Assembly: GCF_027622855.1 (NCBI RefSeq)
Contig: NZ_JAPZVR010000016.1
Span: 38,622-102,621 of the forward strand
Length of the DNA stretch: 64,000 nucleotides
DNA from: Glycomyces algeriensis
Lineage (GTDB): Bacteria; Actinomycetota; Actinomycetes; Mycobacteriales; Micromonosporaceae
Reading direction: 5' to 3'
Part shown: in pieces, positions 25,209 through 33,505 of the stretch
How the letters are laid out: each line of letters begins with the position of its first letter
Position numbering within the stretch: the stretch's first letter is position 1
Translations under genes and position numbers: made by a program
The notes under the pieces: model-generated
The model's database searches: none
What the model was told of the DNA's origin: nothing
The model's input: only the letters and a program-made list of their open reading frames with translations

Positions 25209-26903
25209 TCAAGAAGGTGTGGCGCCGGTGATGGTGAGTTCGTAGGGGAAGGGGTCGCCGACGCCGGTCTGCCACATCGTGTAGTTGCGGTGCTGGGACG
25301 GGGTGGCGGCGACGACGAGCATCATGTGGGTCTCCCCGCTCTGGAGCGAGAAGTTCGCGGTCTGGCCCGGTGTGAAGAGCGGGCTGTAGCGGACCGAGAA
25401 GTCGGCCTTGACCGCGACGAGGCGGAAGCGCCAGTCGGCGCCGGCGAGGCCGGAGGCGCCGGTGAGCTGGACGCCGATGGTGCCCGCGGTCGGGTTGAGG
25501 CGGATCGTGTTGTGGCCGTACTGGTGCGGCGCGTCGGTGTTCGCGATCCGGTAGCGGTTCGAGCCGAGGCTGGTGAGCGGGTCGGTGTGGAGCGGGCGGT
25601 AGCTGCCGCCGCGCCACAGGTCGGTGCGCATGGCCGGGCCCTGGTCGAAGTCGTAGACGACCTGCCGTGAGGTCATCTCGCCGATGAGGGTCGCGAACTC
25701 CTGGTGGTCGAGTTGGAGGACGCGTTTGATCGTGTCGATCGGGTGCTCGCCCTGGCGGGCCTCGAACCAGAGCCGGTCGACCGCTTCGGCGCCGTAGAGC
25801 TCGGCGATGGTGTCGAACATGAGCCAGTCGCCGTAGTAGGTCTCCTGGGCGAGCCAGCGGTAGTGCTGGCGTTCGAGGTAGTAGCCGGAGCCGAGGACGA
25901 CCTCGGGCCGCTGCATGCGGGCCATGTAGTTGGCGTGGGCCTCCCAGACCGGTCCCGCGATGGGGTTGCCGTGGCCCCAGCCGCCGCCGTTCCCGTTGTC
26001 GGCGTTGATGTCGCTGGCGTAGGACTGCATGATGTGGTTGAACTCGTGGGATTCGACCCAGTCGTCCCAGATCTTGTCGTAGGGCAGGCACATGTGGCCG
26101 ACGCCGGCGTCGTCGGGCCCGGCCCAGTTGGCGGGCGGGAGGAACCCGTTCGACCAGGTGCCGCAGAGGTAGAGGTTGATGCGGTAGCGGGACCCGGCGC
26201 TGTGGTCGGCGGGGTCGACGAAGCCGACGTCGTTGACGTAGAAGTCGTAGATCTCCTCCATGTGGTTCGCGACCCACTGGGGGTAGTTGTCGTAGCCGTG
26301 CTGGCGGCCCCAGGCGACGGCGTCGACGGCGTCGCCCCAGCGGACGGTGAAGTTCGCGGACTCGACGTAGTTCCTGGTGGAGGCGCCGGCCTCGATGAGG
26401 AAGCTGGGGGTGCGGGTCTGCTTCTGCTGCTGGGGGTTCCCGGTGGGCTCGGGTTCGGTGGGCGTCTGGGTCGGGGTGCTGGTGCCGCCGCAGGCGACGC
26501 CGTTGACCTTGAACCCGGTGGGGATGGTGCCGGTGCCGGTCACGGTGAGGCCGAAGACCTCTTTGGTCTGGCCGGCGCCGATCTGGGCGTTCCAGCCGAC
26601 GTCCTCGCCGGTGAAGTGGGCGCCGGACGCGGTGTGGTCGACGTTCCAGGCGTTCTGGACGGAGGAGCCGGAGGGGAGGTCGAACTCGACCTTCCAGCCG
26701 TTGATCGACTCCGATCCGGCCTTGATGGACACGGCCGCGTTGTGGCCGGTGCCCCATTGGGAGGTGATGGCGTACTGGACGGCGTCGCATGCGGCGGCAG
26801 ATGCCGGGACTGCCGCCACCACTGCGACGGACGCGGCCATGACCGCTCCTACCGCCAGTCCGACGGCGCCGAGCCGCCGTTTCCGGGTTCGTGTGGCTTC
26901 CAT
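25209..26903 (-). CDS. Secreted CBM2 protein with DUF6055 metallopeptidase-like domain
   Basis: 564 residues. Signal peptide about 1-35, then a CBM2 cellulose-binding module about 36-135 (CDAVQYAITSQWGTGHNAAV, WKVEFDLPSG, DVGWNAQIGAGQ, ending VACGG), a Thr/Pro linker, and a domain about 160-560 of the DUF6055 type. That domain holds HEFNHIMQ, close to a zinc-peptidase HExxH, and an LYLCGTW segment. Likely acts outside the cell on cellulose-associated or wall material; its catalytic activity is not established. Start ATG 26903 has GGAGC upstream. An AT-rich palindrome lies about 107 bp upstream. Confidence 0.85.
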   Translation of the reverse strand: MEATRTRKRRLGAVGLAVGAVMAASVAVVAAVPASAAACDAVQYAITSQWGTGHNAAVSIKAGSESINGWKVEFDLPSGSSVQNAWNVDHTASGAHFTGEDVGWNAQIGAGQTKEVFGLTVTGTGTIPTGFKVNGVACGGTSTPTQTPTEPEPTGNPQQQKQTRTPSFLIEAGASTRNYVESANFTVRWGDAVDAVAWGRQHGYDNYPQWVANHMEEIYDFYVNDVGFVDPADHSAGSRYRINLYLCGTWSNGFLPPANWAGPDDAGVGHMCLPYDKIWDDWVESHEFNHIMQSYASDINADNGNGGGWGHGNPIAGPVWEAHANYMARMQRPEVVLGSGYYLERQHYRWLAQETYYGDWLMFDTIAELYGAEAVDRLWFEARQGEHPIDTIKRVLQLDHQEFATLIGEMTSRQVVYDFDQGPAMRTDLWRGGSYRPLHTDPLTSLGSNRYRIANTDAPHQYGHNTIRLNPTAGTIGVQLTGASGLAGADWRFRLVAVKADFSVRYSPLFTPGQTANFSLQSGETHMMLVVAATPSQHRNYTMWQTGVGDPFPYELTITGATPS

Positions 26904-27009
26904 GGATCGAGCTCCTTCGCTCGGGCGCGACGGCTTCGGCGCGCCCGCAGCCGGAACCGCGGCGGCCCTGTGAGCACGCTGAACGCGGGCCCACGGCGCC
27001 GACCGCAGT

Positions 27010-27033
27010 TAATATTTACGGACGTAAATATTA
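27010..27033. promoter_or_regulatory. AT-rich palindrome upstream of the CBM2-DUF6055 gene
   Basis: Perfect 10-base arms TAATATTTAC and GTAAATATTA around GGAC. An AT island in about 70 percent GC DNA, lying between the CBM2-DUF6055 gene (start 26903) and the end of the 27186 gene. Likely a dimeric regulator site; no known regulon motif recognised. Confidence 0.6.
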
Positions 27034-27137
27034 GATCCCGCCTGGAAGTGCGAGCACAAGCGCAGGGGATTTCTGAAACCAATTACGCAAATCGCACGAA
27101 ACGGCATCGGGCCGGTCGCGCGCGGCGAACCGCCGGG

Positions 27138-27178
27138 CCCGGTCCGGCGGGAGCGGTGGGGGCTACCGCCGGACCGGG
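27138..27178 (-). terminator. Perfect 13-bp stem hairpin after the 27186-27698 gene
   Basis: CCCGGTCCGGCGG (27138-27150) and CCGCCGGACCGGG (27166-27178), eight bases past the stop of the minus-strand hypothetical gene. Confidence 0.7.
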
Positions 27179-27185
27179 CGGGACC

Positions 27186-27698
27186 TCAGCCGCGACGCCG
27201 GGCGTCGGCCCGCTGGAAGGCGGTGACGGCGGCGTTCACGGCCGCGGTGCGGCGGAGGAACCCCTGGTCCCTCGACCTGCGGAGTGCTTCGAGGCTGGTG
27301 CGGCGCCGCTGCAGGGACCGGCCGAGCCAGGCCTGCCAGGCGGCGCTCGCTTCGACGCGGCCGACCGTCTCGGCGCTCCAGAGCGGCATGGGCCTGCGGG
27401 CGCCCATGTGGTGCGGGTTCGACTTGTAGCGTTCGGGGCCGGGCAGGAAGTCGCGGATGGCGGTCTCGGTCCAGCCGCGGGTCCGGAGGATCGGCTTCGT
27501 CACCCAGATCTGGGTGCTCACGCCACCCGGAGGGCTGCCGCCGAAGTACCGGCGCGGGCGCTTGGCGTCGCCGCGGAACGCGTCGCGGCGCTCATTGCAG
27601 GAAGCGCCCCGCGCTTGCGGGCGCCCCGGCGAAGCGTTTCGGAGGACGAGCTCTCTGATGCGGGCCTTGATGTCTGCGGATGCGGGTTCGTCGTTCAC
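27186..27698 (-). CDS. Hypothetical actinobacterial protein
   Basis: 170 residues, basic and Arg-rich. The central segment ILRTRGWTETAIRDFLPGPE and the following MGARRPMPLWSAETVGRVEA resemble a helix-turn-helix-like module seen in many uncharacterised actinobacterial proteins (RGWTxxxIxxLLGxPD...LWxxxxVxxxE). That suggests DNA or RNA association, but no specific function can be named. Flanked by its own terminator; it does not appear to be in an operon. Confidence 0.6.
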   Translation of the reverse strand: MNDEPASADIKARIRELVLRNASPGRPQARGASCNERRDAFRGDAKRPRRYFGGSPPGGVSTQIWVTKPILRTRGWTETAIRDFLPGPERYKSNPHHMGARRPMPLWSAETVGRVEASAAWQAWLGRSLQRRRTSLEALRRSRDQGFLRRTAAVNAAVTAFQRADARRRG

Positions 27699-27850
27699 GG
27701 GCTGCAGCCTCCGTTCGTCGTCGTCTGCGAACGAACGTAGCCAGCGCGGAAGTTACTTGTCGGTAATGACACGCCGGGACACCGGCGGTTCCCGCAACGA
27801 GTTGAGGCGGTAGGGCATCAGTACCCAGCGCCCTCAGCACGCCCGGTGCG

Positions 27851-28672
27851 TCAGGTGATGCGGTCGGGCCGGGCGTAGAGGTTCATGGTGTCCTCCCGCA
27901 CGAAGCCCGCGAGGGTCAGCCCGGACTCCTCGGCGAGGTCCGCCGCGAGGGACGAGGGGGCCGATACCGCTGCGAGGGCGGGGATCCCGGCCATGACCGC
28001 CTTCTGGACGAGTTCGAAGGAGGCGCGTCCGGAGACGGCGAGCACGTTGCCGCGCAATGGGACCCGGCCTTCCCGGAGCGCCTGGCCGAGGACCTTGTCG
28101 ACCGCGTTGTGGCGGCCAACGTCCTCCTTGGCGGTGATGAGGTCGCCGTCGGCGGTGAAGAGGCCCGCGGCGTGGAGGCCTCCGGTGCGGTCGAAGATCT
28201 TCTGCGCCTTGCGGAGCTGATCCGGGAGGGAGGCGAGGACTTCGGCGCTGATCAGGGTGTCGTCCTCGGCGACGCTCCATGCGGCCTTCGTGCGGACGTC
28301 CTCGAGGCTGTCCTTGCCGCACACCCCGCAGGCCGAGGTGACCGTGGTGTTCCGCTTCGCCGACTTCGGCGGGGCCGCCACGTCGGTGGCGAGGACGATG
28401 TCGAGGAGGTTGTAGGTCTGCTCGCCGTTCGCGTCGACGCCGGCGCAGTAGCGCATGGTCACGATGTCCCGGGGCCTGGTGATGACCCCTTCGGCGAGGA
28501 GGAACCCGGTCGCGAGGTCGAAGTCGTCGCCGGGGGTGCGCATGGTGACCTGCAGCGATTCGCCCCCGACCCGCAGCTCGAGGGGTTCTTCGACGGCAAG
28601 GGTGTCGACCCGCTCGGATCGGTGCTCCCCGGCGATGCGGGTGGTCTTGCGGCGGACGGTGACGCGGCCCAT
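27851..28672 (-). CDS. fdhD: Formate dehydrogenase accessory sulfurtransferase FdhD
   Basis: 273 residues with the full FdhD pattern: TMRTPGDDFDLATGFLLAEG, the catalytic cysteine motif CGVCG near 114-118, FDRTGGLHAAGLF, EDVGRHNAVDKVLG and GRASFELVQKA. FdhD transfers sulfur from a cysteine desulfurase to the molybdenum cofactor of formate-dehydrogenase-type enzymes in the cytoplasm. The matching oxidoreductase lies 239 bases upstream on the same strand. ATG 28672 is preceded by a series of phased CTGAAG repeats, two of which provide GAAGGG-type Shine-Dalgarno sequence. Confidence 0.95.
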   Translation of the reverse strand: MGRVTVRRKTTRIAGEHRSERVDTLAVEEPLELRVGGESLQVTMRTPGDDFDLATGFLLAEGVITRPRDIVTMRYCAGVDANGEQTYNLLDIVLATDVAAPPKSAKRNTTVTSACGVCGKDSLEDVRTKAAWSVAEDDTLISAEVLASLPDQLRKAQKIFDRTGGLHAAGLFTADGDLITAKEDVGRHNAVDKVLGQALREGRVPLRGNVLAVSGRASFELVQKAVMAGIPALAAVSAPSSLAADLAEESGLTLAGFVREDTMNLYARPDRIT

Positions 28673-28676
28673 CGGG

Positions 28677-28714
28677 CTTCAGGTTCCCTTCAGGTGGCTT
28701 CAGCTCCCCTTCAG
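28677..28714 (-). repeat. Four helically phased CTTCAG repeats before fdhD
   Basis: CTTCAG begins at 28677, 28688, 28698 and 28709 (intervals 11, 10, 11), mostly followed by GT or GTT. The array covers positions 5 to 42 upstream of the fdhD start. The one-turn spacing resembles tandem direct-repeat boxes of OmpR/PhoB-type response regulators, but it overlaps the ribosome binding region, so RNA-level action is equally possible. Confidence 0.5.
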
Positions 28715-28851
28715 GTTCGGCGAGCTCTACTGGCTTGTATAGCGCGGCGGGCCACGAACGGCGAGGAAGGAGGTCCGAACTCACGACCGGGCGGATCCCG
28801 GAAGTAGCGTTCGCGGGTCGGCATCCGCCGACCCGAAGGCCGGCGAACATC

Positions 28852-28881
28852 GGGGTGGGTGGGGTGGGGCGGGGGGAGGGG
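28852..28881 (+). other. G-rich tract with quadruplex potential
   Basis: Six runs of three to six G separated by single bases (GGGGTGGGTGGGG, then TGGGGC, six G, A, four G) on the plus strand between fdhD and the molybdopterin oxidoreductase, starting about 30 bases past the oxidoreductase stop. It fits the G-quadruplex pattern; in the mRNA of the fdh genes it would read as C-rich. Confidence 0.5.
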
Positions 28882-28911
28882 CCCCCAGAAGGCCCGGGCC
28901 CCGGAATCGAA

Positions 28912-31242
28912 TCAGGTGCGCGCCACCCCGGACGGCTCGCCGCTGTCGGGCTCGAAGCGCACCACGATCGATTTGGAGGTGGGGGTGTTGCTGGACTCGG
29001 CGACCGAGTCGAGCGGCACGAGCACGTTCGTCTCCGGGAAGTACGCGGCGGCGCAGCCGCGCGCCGTCGGGTAGTGCACGATCCGGAAGTGCGGGGCGCG
29101 CCGGTCGCCGTCGGACCATTCGCTCACCAGGTCGCAGAACGCGCCGTCGGCCAGACCGAGCTCGGCCGCGTCCTCGGGGTGGACCAGCACGACCCGCCGG
29201 CCGTTGTGGATGCCCCGGTAGCGGTCGTCGAGCCCGTAGATCGTGGTGTTGAACTGGTCGTGGCTGCGCAGCGTCTGGAGCAGCAGCCGCCCCGGCCCCG
29301 CCTCGGGCGAGGTCACCGGGTTGACCGTGAAGTTCGCTTTGCCTGTGGCCGTAGGGAACACGCGCCCGTCGCGCGGCGCGTGCGGCAGCGCGAACCCGCC
29401 CGGAACGCGGGCGCGGGCGTTGTAGTCCGCGAAACCGGGCACGACCCGCTCGATCCGGGCGCGGATCAGGTCGTAGTCGGCCGCGAACTCCTCCCAGGTC
29501 ACCGCGTCGTCCGCCCCGAACACGGCGCGGGCGAGCCCGGCCACGATCGCGACCTCCGAGCGCATGTCCGGGCTCAGCGGCGGCACGCTGCCGCGCGAGG
29601 CGTGCACGATCCCCATCGAGTCCTCGACGGTCACGAACTGCTCGCGCCCGCCCGGCGCGTCCACATCCGTGCGGCCGAACGCCGGCAGGATGAGCGCCCG
29701 CGTCCCGGTCACCACGTGCGAGCGGTTGAGCTTCGTCGAGACGTGCACCGTCAGGCGGCAGCCGCGCATGGCGGCCTCGGTGGCGGCCGTGTCGGGCGTG
29801 GCCGCCACGAAGTTGCCGCCCATCGCGAAGAACACGCGCACCCGGCCGTCGCGCATCGCGCGGATCGTGTCCACGGTGTCGAGGCCGTGGTCGCGCGGCG
29901 GCGCGAAGTCGAACTCGGTGCCGAGGGCGTCGAGGAACCGGTCGGGCATGCGTTCCCAGATGCCCATCGTCCGGTCGCCCTGGACGTTCGAGTGCCCGCG
30001 CACCGGGCACACGCCCGCGCCCGGCCGCCCGATGTTGCCGCGCAGGAGCAGGAACGCGACGATCTCGCGGATCGTGGGCACGGCGTGCTTGTGCTGCGTC
30101 AGGCCCATCGCCCAGCACACCACGATCGTGTCCGCGGCCAGGACCATCGCGAGGAGCCGTTCGATCTCGGCGGCCGGCAGGCCGGTGCGCTCGACCGCGT
30201 CGGCCAGCGCGGCGGCGTCGCCGGCGGGGTCGTCGATGCCGTGGTGTGCCGCGAAGTCCGCGAAGCCGTGGGTGTGGGCGTCGATGAACGCGCGGTCGAG
30301 GGCGGTGGGGTCGGTGGTGGAGGCGCGCAGGATCATGCGGTTGAGGATGCTGAAGAGGGCGAGGTCGCCGCCGACTTTGATCTGCAGGAAGAGGTCGGTG
30401 AGGGTGGTGCCGCGTCCGGCGAGGCCGCGGGCGGTCTGGGGGTTCTTGAAGCGCTGCATGCCGGCTTCGGGGAGGGGGTTGACGGTGGCGATGCGGGCGC
30501 CGGCGTGTTTGGCCTTCTCGAGGGCGGTGAGCATGCGGGGGTGGTTGGTGCCGGGGTTCTGGCCGGCGACGATGATGAGGTCGGCCTGGTGGAGGTCGTC
30601 GAGGGTGACGCTGCCTTTGCCGATGCCGATGGTCTCGGCGAGGGCGGAGCCGGAGGACTCGTGGCACATGTTGCTGCAGTCGGGGAGGTTGTTGGTGCCG
30701 AGGCGGCGGGCGAAGAGCTGGTAGAGGAATGCGGCTTCGTTGCTGGTGCGGCCTGAGGTGTAGAACGCGGCGGCGTCGGGGGTGTCGAGGTCGTCGAGTT
30801 CGGCGGCGATGAGGTCGAAGGCGTCGTCCCAGCTGATCGGCTGGTAGTGGGTGGCGTTCTCGGCGAGGTGCATCGGTTGGGTGAGGCGGCCTTGCTGGCC
30901 GAGCCAGTAGCCGGATTTGTCGGCGAGGTCGGCGACGGGGTGGGCGGCGAAGAATTCGGGGTCGACGCGGCGGCGGGTGCCTTCTTCGGCGACGGCTTTG
31001 GCGCCGTTCTCGCAGAATTCGGCGGGGTGGCGGTGGCCGGGTTCGGGCCAGGCGCAGCCGGGGCAGTCGAAGCCGCCGGTCTGGTTGACGTCGCGCAGGA
31101 GGGGGAGGCCGCGTTTGGCGCCGGCTTGGGCGCCGACGACGCGGAGGGAGTTGGCGACGGCGGGCAGGCCGACGGCGTGGTGCTGGGGGCGGCGGACGTC
31201 GGGTGCGTCCTGGGCCGGGTCGAGTTCGGGCGCCTTGCTCAT
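28912..31242 (-). CDS. FdhF/YdeP-type molybdopterin oxidoreductase
   Basis: 776 residues. N-terminal CPGCAWPEPGH cysteines, YQPISWDDAFDLIAAEL, and the cofactor region YTSGRTSNEAAFLYQLFARR followed by CSNMCHESSG, IIVAGQNPGTNHPRM, and a C-terminal dinucleotide-binding domain (HDQFNTTIYGLDDRYRG, VLVHPEDAAELGL). Length and order match the FdhF/YdeP family (formate dehydrogenase-like, acid-response YdeP group), cytoplasmic and cofactor-dependent on FdhD encoded downstream. The actual substrate is not evident. ATG 31242 was chosen because the homologous N-terminus begins there; upstream reading is Pro/Arg-rich noise. Confidence 0.9.
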   Translation of the reverse strand: MSKAPELDPAQDAPDVRRPQHHAVGLPAVANSLRVVGAQAGAKRGLPLLRDVNQTGGFDCPGCAWPEPGHRHPAEFCENGAKAVAEEGTRRRVDPEFFAAHPVADLADKSGYWLGQQGRLTQPMHLAENATHYQPISWDDAFDLIAAELDDLDTPDAAAFYTSGRTSNEAAFLYQLFARRLGTNNLPDCSNMCHESSGSALAETIGIGKGSVTLDDLHQADLIIVAGQNPGTNHPRMLTALEKAKHAGARIATVNPLPEAGMQRFKNPQTARGLAGRGTTLTDLFLQIKVGGDLALFSILNRMILRASTTDPTALDRAFIDAHTHGFADFAAHHGIDDPAGDAAALADAVERTGLPAAEIERLLAMVLAADTIVVCWAMGLTQHKHAVPTIREIVAFLLLRGNIGRPGAGVCPVRGHSNVQGDRTMGIWERMPDRFLDALGTEFDFAPPRDHGLDTVDTIRAMRDGRVRVFFAMGGNFVAATPDTAATEAAMRGCRLTVHVSTKLNRSHVVTGTRALILPAFGRTDVDAPGGREQFVTVEDSMGIVHASRGSVPPLSPDMRSEVAIVAGLARAVFGADDAVTWEEFAADYDLIRARIERVVPGFADYNARARVPGGFALPHAPRDGRVFPTATGKANFTVNPVTSPEAGPGRLLLQTLRSHDQFNTTIYGLDDRYRGIHNGRRVVLVHPEDAAELGLADGAFCDLVSEWSDGDRRAPHFRIVHYPTARGCAAAYFPETNVLVPLDSVAESSNTPTSKSIVVRFEPDSGEPSGVART

Positions 31243-31492
31243 TGGTGCAGTGTAGGTGGGCGGGGTGCGGTGGCGGGTGGGGAACACTCGGTGGCGGGCG
31301 GGGCGCGGGGGTTGGTTGCGGGTGGCGGGTTTTCTGGATGAAATGCCAGCTCTTGGTGGCAGAGCAGGGGGTATCGGGGCGAATCGGCGCGGACTGTTCG
31401 GGCGGGTCGGTCCGGGTAGGCTGAACGTCGCGGACCGTCGCGGGGTCGCCGTCCCGGTCCCGTGGTGCGGTCCTCTGCGGAAGGCGGTGGTG

Positions 31493-32155
31493 ATGGACGA
31501 GGCTGATGGCGCGCTTGACGACTCGCCTGGTCGGCGTGGTCGTCTGCACGGCCGCCTGCTGCAGTTGCTGGGTGTGGTGTCGGCGGTTGCGGCGGTGATC
31601 GCTTTGTGGCAGTTCGTGGTGTTCGGTGATGATCCCGACCGTGATCCGGTGAGCATGGCCGAGGGGCTGGAGACGTTGTCCATTCCGGAGGGTTCGAGCT
31701 CGTCTGGTGCGGTCGCTTCGGTCAGTGCGTCGAGTTCGCCGATCGAGTCGCCTTCGGAGTCGAGTGCGGCGGCGACGTCCGATGCGCCGACGAGTGCGAG
31801 CGCGGCGCCGTCGTCTTCGGAGGAGGCGACTTCGGGTGCGGCGGAGGAGGCTGCGCCGGCGTCGTGCACGGCGAGTCTGACGGTCGAGAAGGAGTGGGAC
31901 GACTCGGTGGAGGTCCACGTCGAGGTGGTCAGCACCGGGGATGCCGCGTTGGGGGCGTGGGAGATCGACCTGGATCTGCGCGATGTGGACATTTACAATC
32001 ACTGGAACATGCGGGATCTCGACCACGGCTGGTACGGCAGCGAGGACTGGAACGGGCGCCTCGATCCGGGTGAGAACGCGGTCGCGGGGTTCCAGGCGGA
32101 GACCGATGACCGCGTGGAGCTGCCCGGTTCGGTGTCCTGCACGGCGGTGGTGTGA
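31493..32155 (+). CDS. Membrane-anchored protein with extracellular CBM2-like domain
   Basis: 220 residues. A short basic cytoplasmic start, one transmembrane helix about 20-43 (LLGVVSAVAAVIALWQFVVF), a Ser/Ala/Glu linker of about 75 residues, and a C-terminal module about 130-220. That module has CTASLTVEKEWDDSVEVHVE, WEIDLDLRD and WNGRLDPGENAVAGF ending in SCTAVV, matching the cysteine-bounded CBM2 layout (WNGxLxPG). No catalytic domain. It could tether cells to cellulose or act as a surface sensor. A TAGGCT box at about 31416 may be its promoter. Confidence 0.75.
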   Translation: MDEADGALDDSPGRRGRLHGRLLQLLGVVSAVAAVIALWQFVVFGDDPDRDPVSMAEGLETLSIPEGSSSSGAVASVSASSSPIESPSESSAAATSDAPTSASAAPSSSEEATSGAAEEAAPASCTASLTVEKEWDDSVEVHVEVVSTGDAALGAWEIDLDLRDVDIYNHWNMRDLDHGWYGSEDWNGRLDPGENAVAGFQAETDDRVELPGSVSCTAVV

Positions 32156-32161
32156 GCCCTT

Positions 32162-33367
32162 TCAGGCGGTGAGGAGTGTCGCGGCGGCGCTCGCGCCGTC
32201 GGGGCGGATCGTCGCGGCCGTCGCGGCGGCGCGGTCGCGGGTTTCGGCGGTCAGGGCCGTTGCCATTGCGGCGGTGAGTGATGCGGTGGTGAGGTTCGGT
32301 CCGGGGTGCGCGGCGCCGATGCCGAGTTCGGCGACGCGGCGGGCCCAGTAGGGCTGGTCGACGATCTGCGGGAGCACCACTTGGGGCGTGCCCGCGATCG
32401 CGGCGGCGGTGGTGGTGCCGGCGCCGCCGTGGTGGACGACGGCGGCCGTTCGCGGGAACAGCGCCTGCTGGTTGACCTCCTCGACCGCGATGCAGTCGTC
32501 GTTGTCGTCGATCGGGGCGAGGCCGGCCCAGCCGCTGGCGAGGATCGCCCGCAGGCCGTGGCGGCGGGCCGCTCCAACGGCGACGCGGGCGATGCTTTCG
32601 CTGGGGCGCACGGGAATACTGCCGAATCCGATGTAGACCGGCGGCGGCCCGCTTTCGAGGAACGCCTCCAGTTCGGCGGTGAGCGGGCGGTCGTCGGGGA
32701 GGATCCAGGCCCCGGTCTGCACGGCGTCGAAATCGCGCGGGTGCCAGGGGCTGAGCACGGTGTCGGCCGCGAGCCAGGGCCGACCGGTGTAGACGCGGTC
32801 GCGGACGTTCGTCCAGGGCGGCAAGCCGTTCGCGGCCCGCAGCCGGTTGACCGGCTCACCGTAGAGGGCGTGCATGCTGGCGGCGTCGTGGGCCCACAGC
32901 TCCCGGTTGTCGGTGACGCCGCGCGGGAGCGGTCGGCCGGGCCGTTCGGGCGGCCGGTGCATCAGCGAGGGCAGGAGCGTCGGCTGGAAGCTGACATGGT
33001 GGTAGCGGAGGCCGAGCGCGTCGGCGGCGGCCCGCGCGGCGGCGGCGACGGGGAACATGCCGGTCGCGACGATCGCGTCGAATCCTGTTGCCGCCGTGAT
33101 GATCCGGTCGAGCTGGTCGGCGAGGATCGCGGCGGTCCGCGCCGCGAAATCCCCCTCGGACGGCGGCCCGGTGCCGGTGACCAGCGGCCGCACGGCCGCC
33201 CCGGCGGGCACCATCGGCACCTCGGCATTCGCGAGCAGCCGCGCGAACTCGGGGTCGGGAGGCGCGCACACGACCGCCTCCGCGCCCTGCGCGCGCAGGC
33301 GCACCGCGAGGGCGGCCATCGGTTCGACGTCGCCGCGCGAACCGTAGGTCGAGAGCAGGACGCGCAT
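32162..33367 (-). CDS. MGT/GT1-family UDP-sugar glycosyltransferase
   Basis: 401 residues. N-terminal MRVLLSTYGSRGDVEPMAAL is the GT28/GT1 start of antibiotic and macrolide glycosyltransferases, and the C-terminal donor-site signature is VVHHGGAGTTTAAAIAGTPQ with VDQPYWARRVAELGIG. It transfers a nucleotide-activated sugar to a small lipophilic acceptor; there is no biosynthetic cluster around it, so a detoxifying or lipid-modifying role is possible. Convergent with the CBM2-like gene, ending six bases apart. Confidence 0.9.
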   Translation of the reverse strand: MRVLLSTYGSRGDVEPMAALAVRLRAQGAEAVVCAPPDPEFARLLANAEVPMVPAGAAVRPLVTGTGPPSEGDFAARTAAILADQLDRIITAATGFDAIVATGMFPVAAAARAAADALGLRYHHVSFQPTLLPSLMHRPPERPGRPLPRGVTDNRELWAHDAASMHALYGEPVNRLRAANGLPPWTNVRDRVYTGRPWLAADTVLSPWHPRDFDAVQTGAWILPDDRPLTAELEAFLESGPPPVYIGFGSIPVRPSESIARVAVGAARRHGLRAILASGWAGLAPIDDNDDCIAVEEVNQQALFPRTAAVVHHGGAGTTTAAAIAGTPQVVLPQIVDQPYWARRVAELGIGAAHPGPNLTTASLTAAMATALTAETRDRAAATAATIRPDGASAAATLLTA

Positions 33368-33505
33368 CGGTCCCCCGTTCGAACGGTTGGGGCGTCTATT
33401 CTGCGCCGCGCATGCAAGGACCGGTGCCCCGGCGGGGCAGCCCGTGCGGGAGGATCGTCGGAGCGGCCCTCCCGTTGGGCGGCTTCGAGGATCGGGAGGC
33501 TGCCG

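Noticed and set aside
25704..27740. 678-codon plus-strand frame opposite the CBM2-DUF6055 gene
   Set aside because: Low-complexity Val/Gly/Ala-rich antisense shadow crossing a terminator and an intergenic palindrome.
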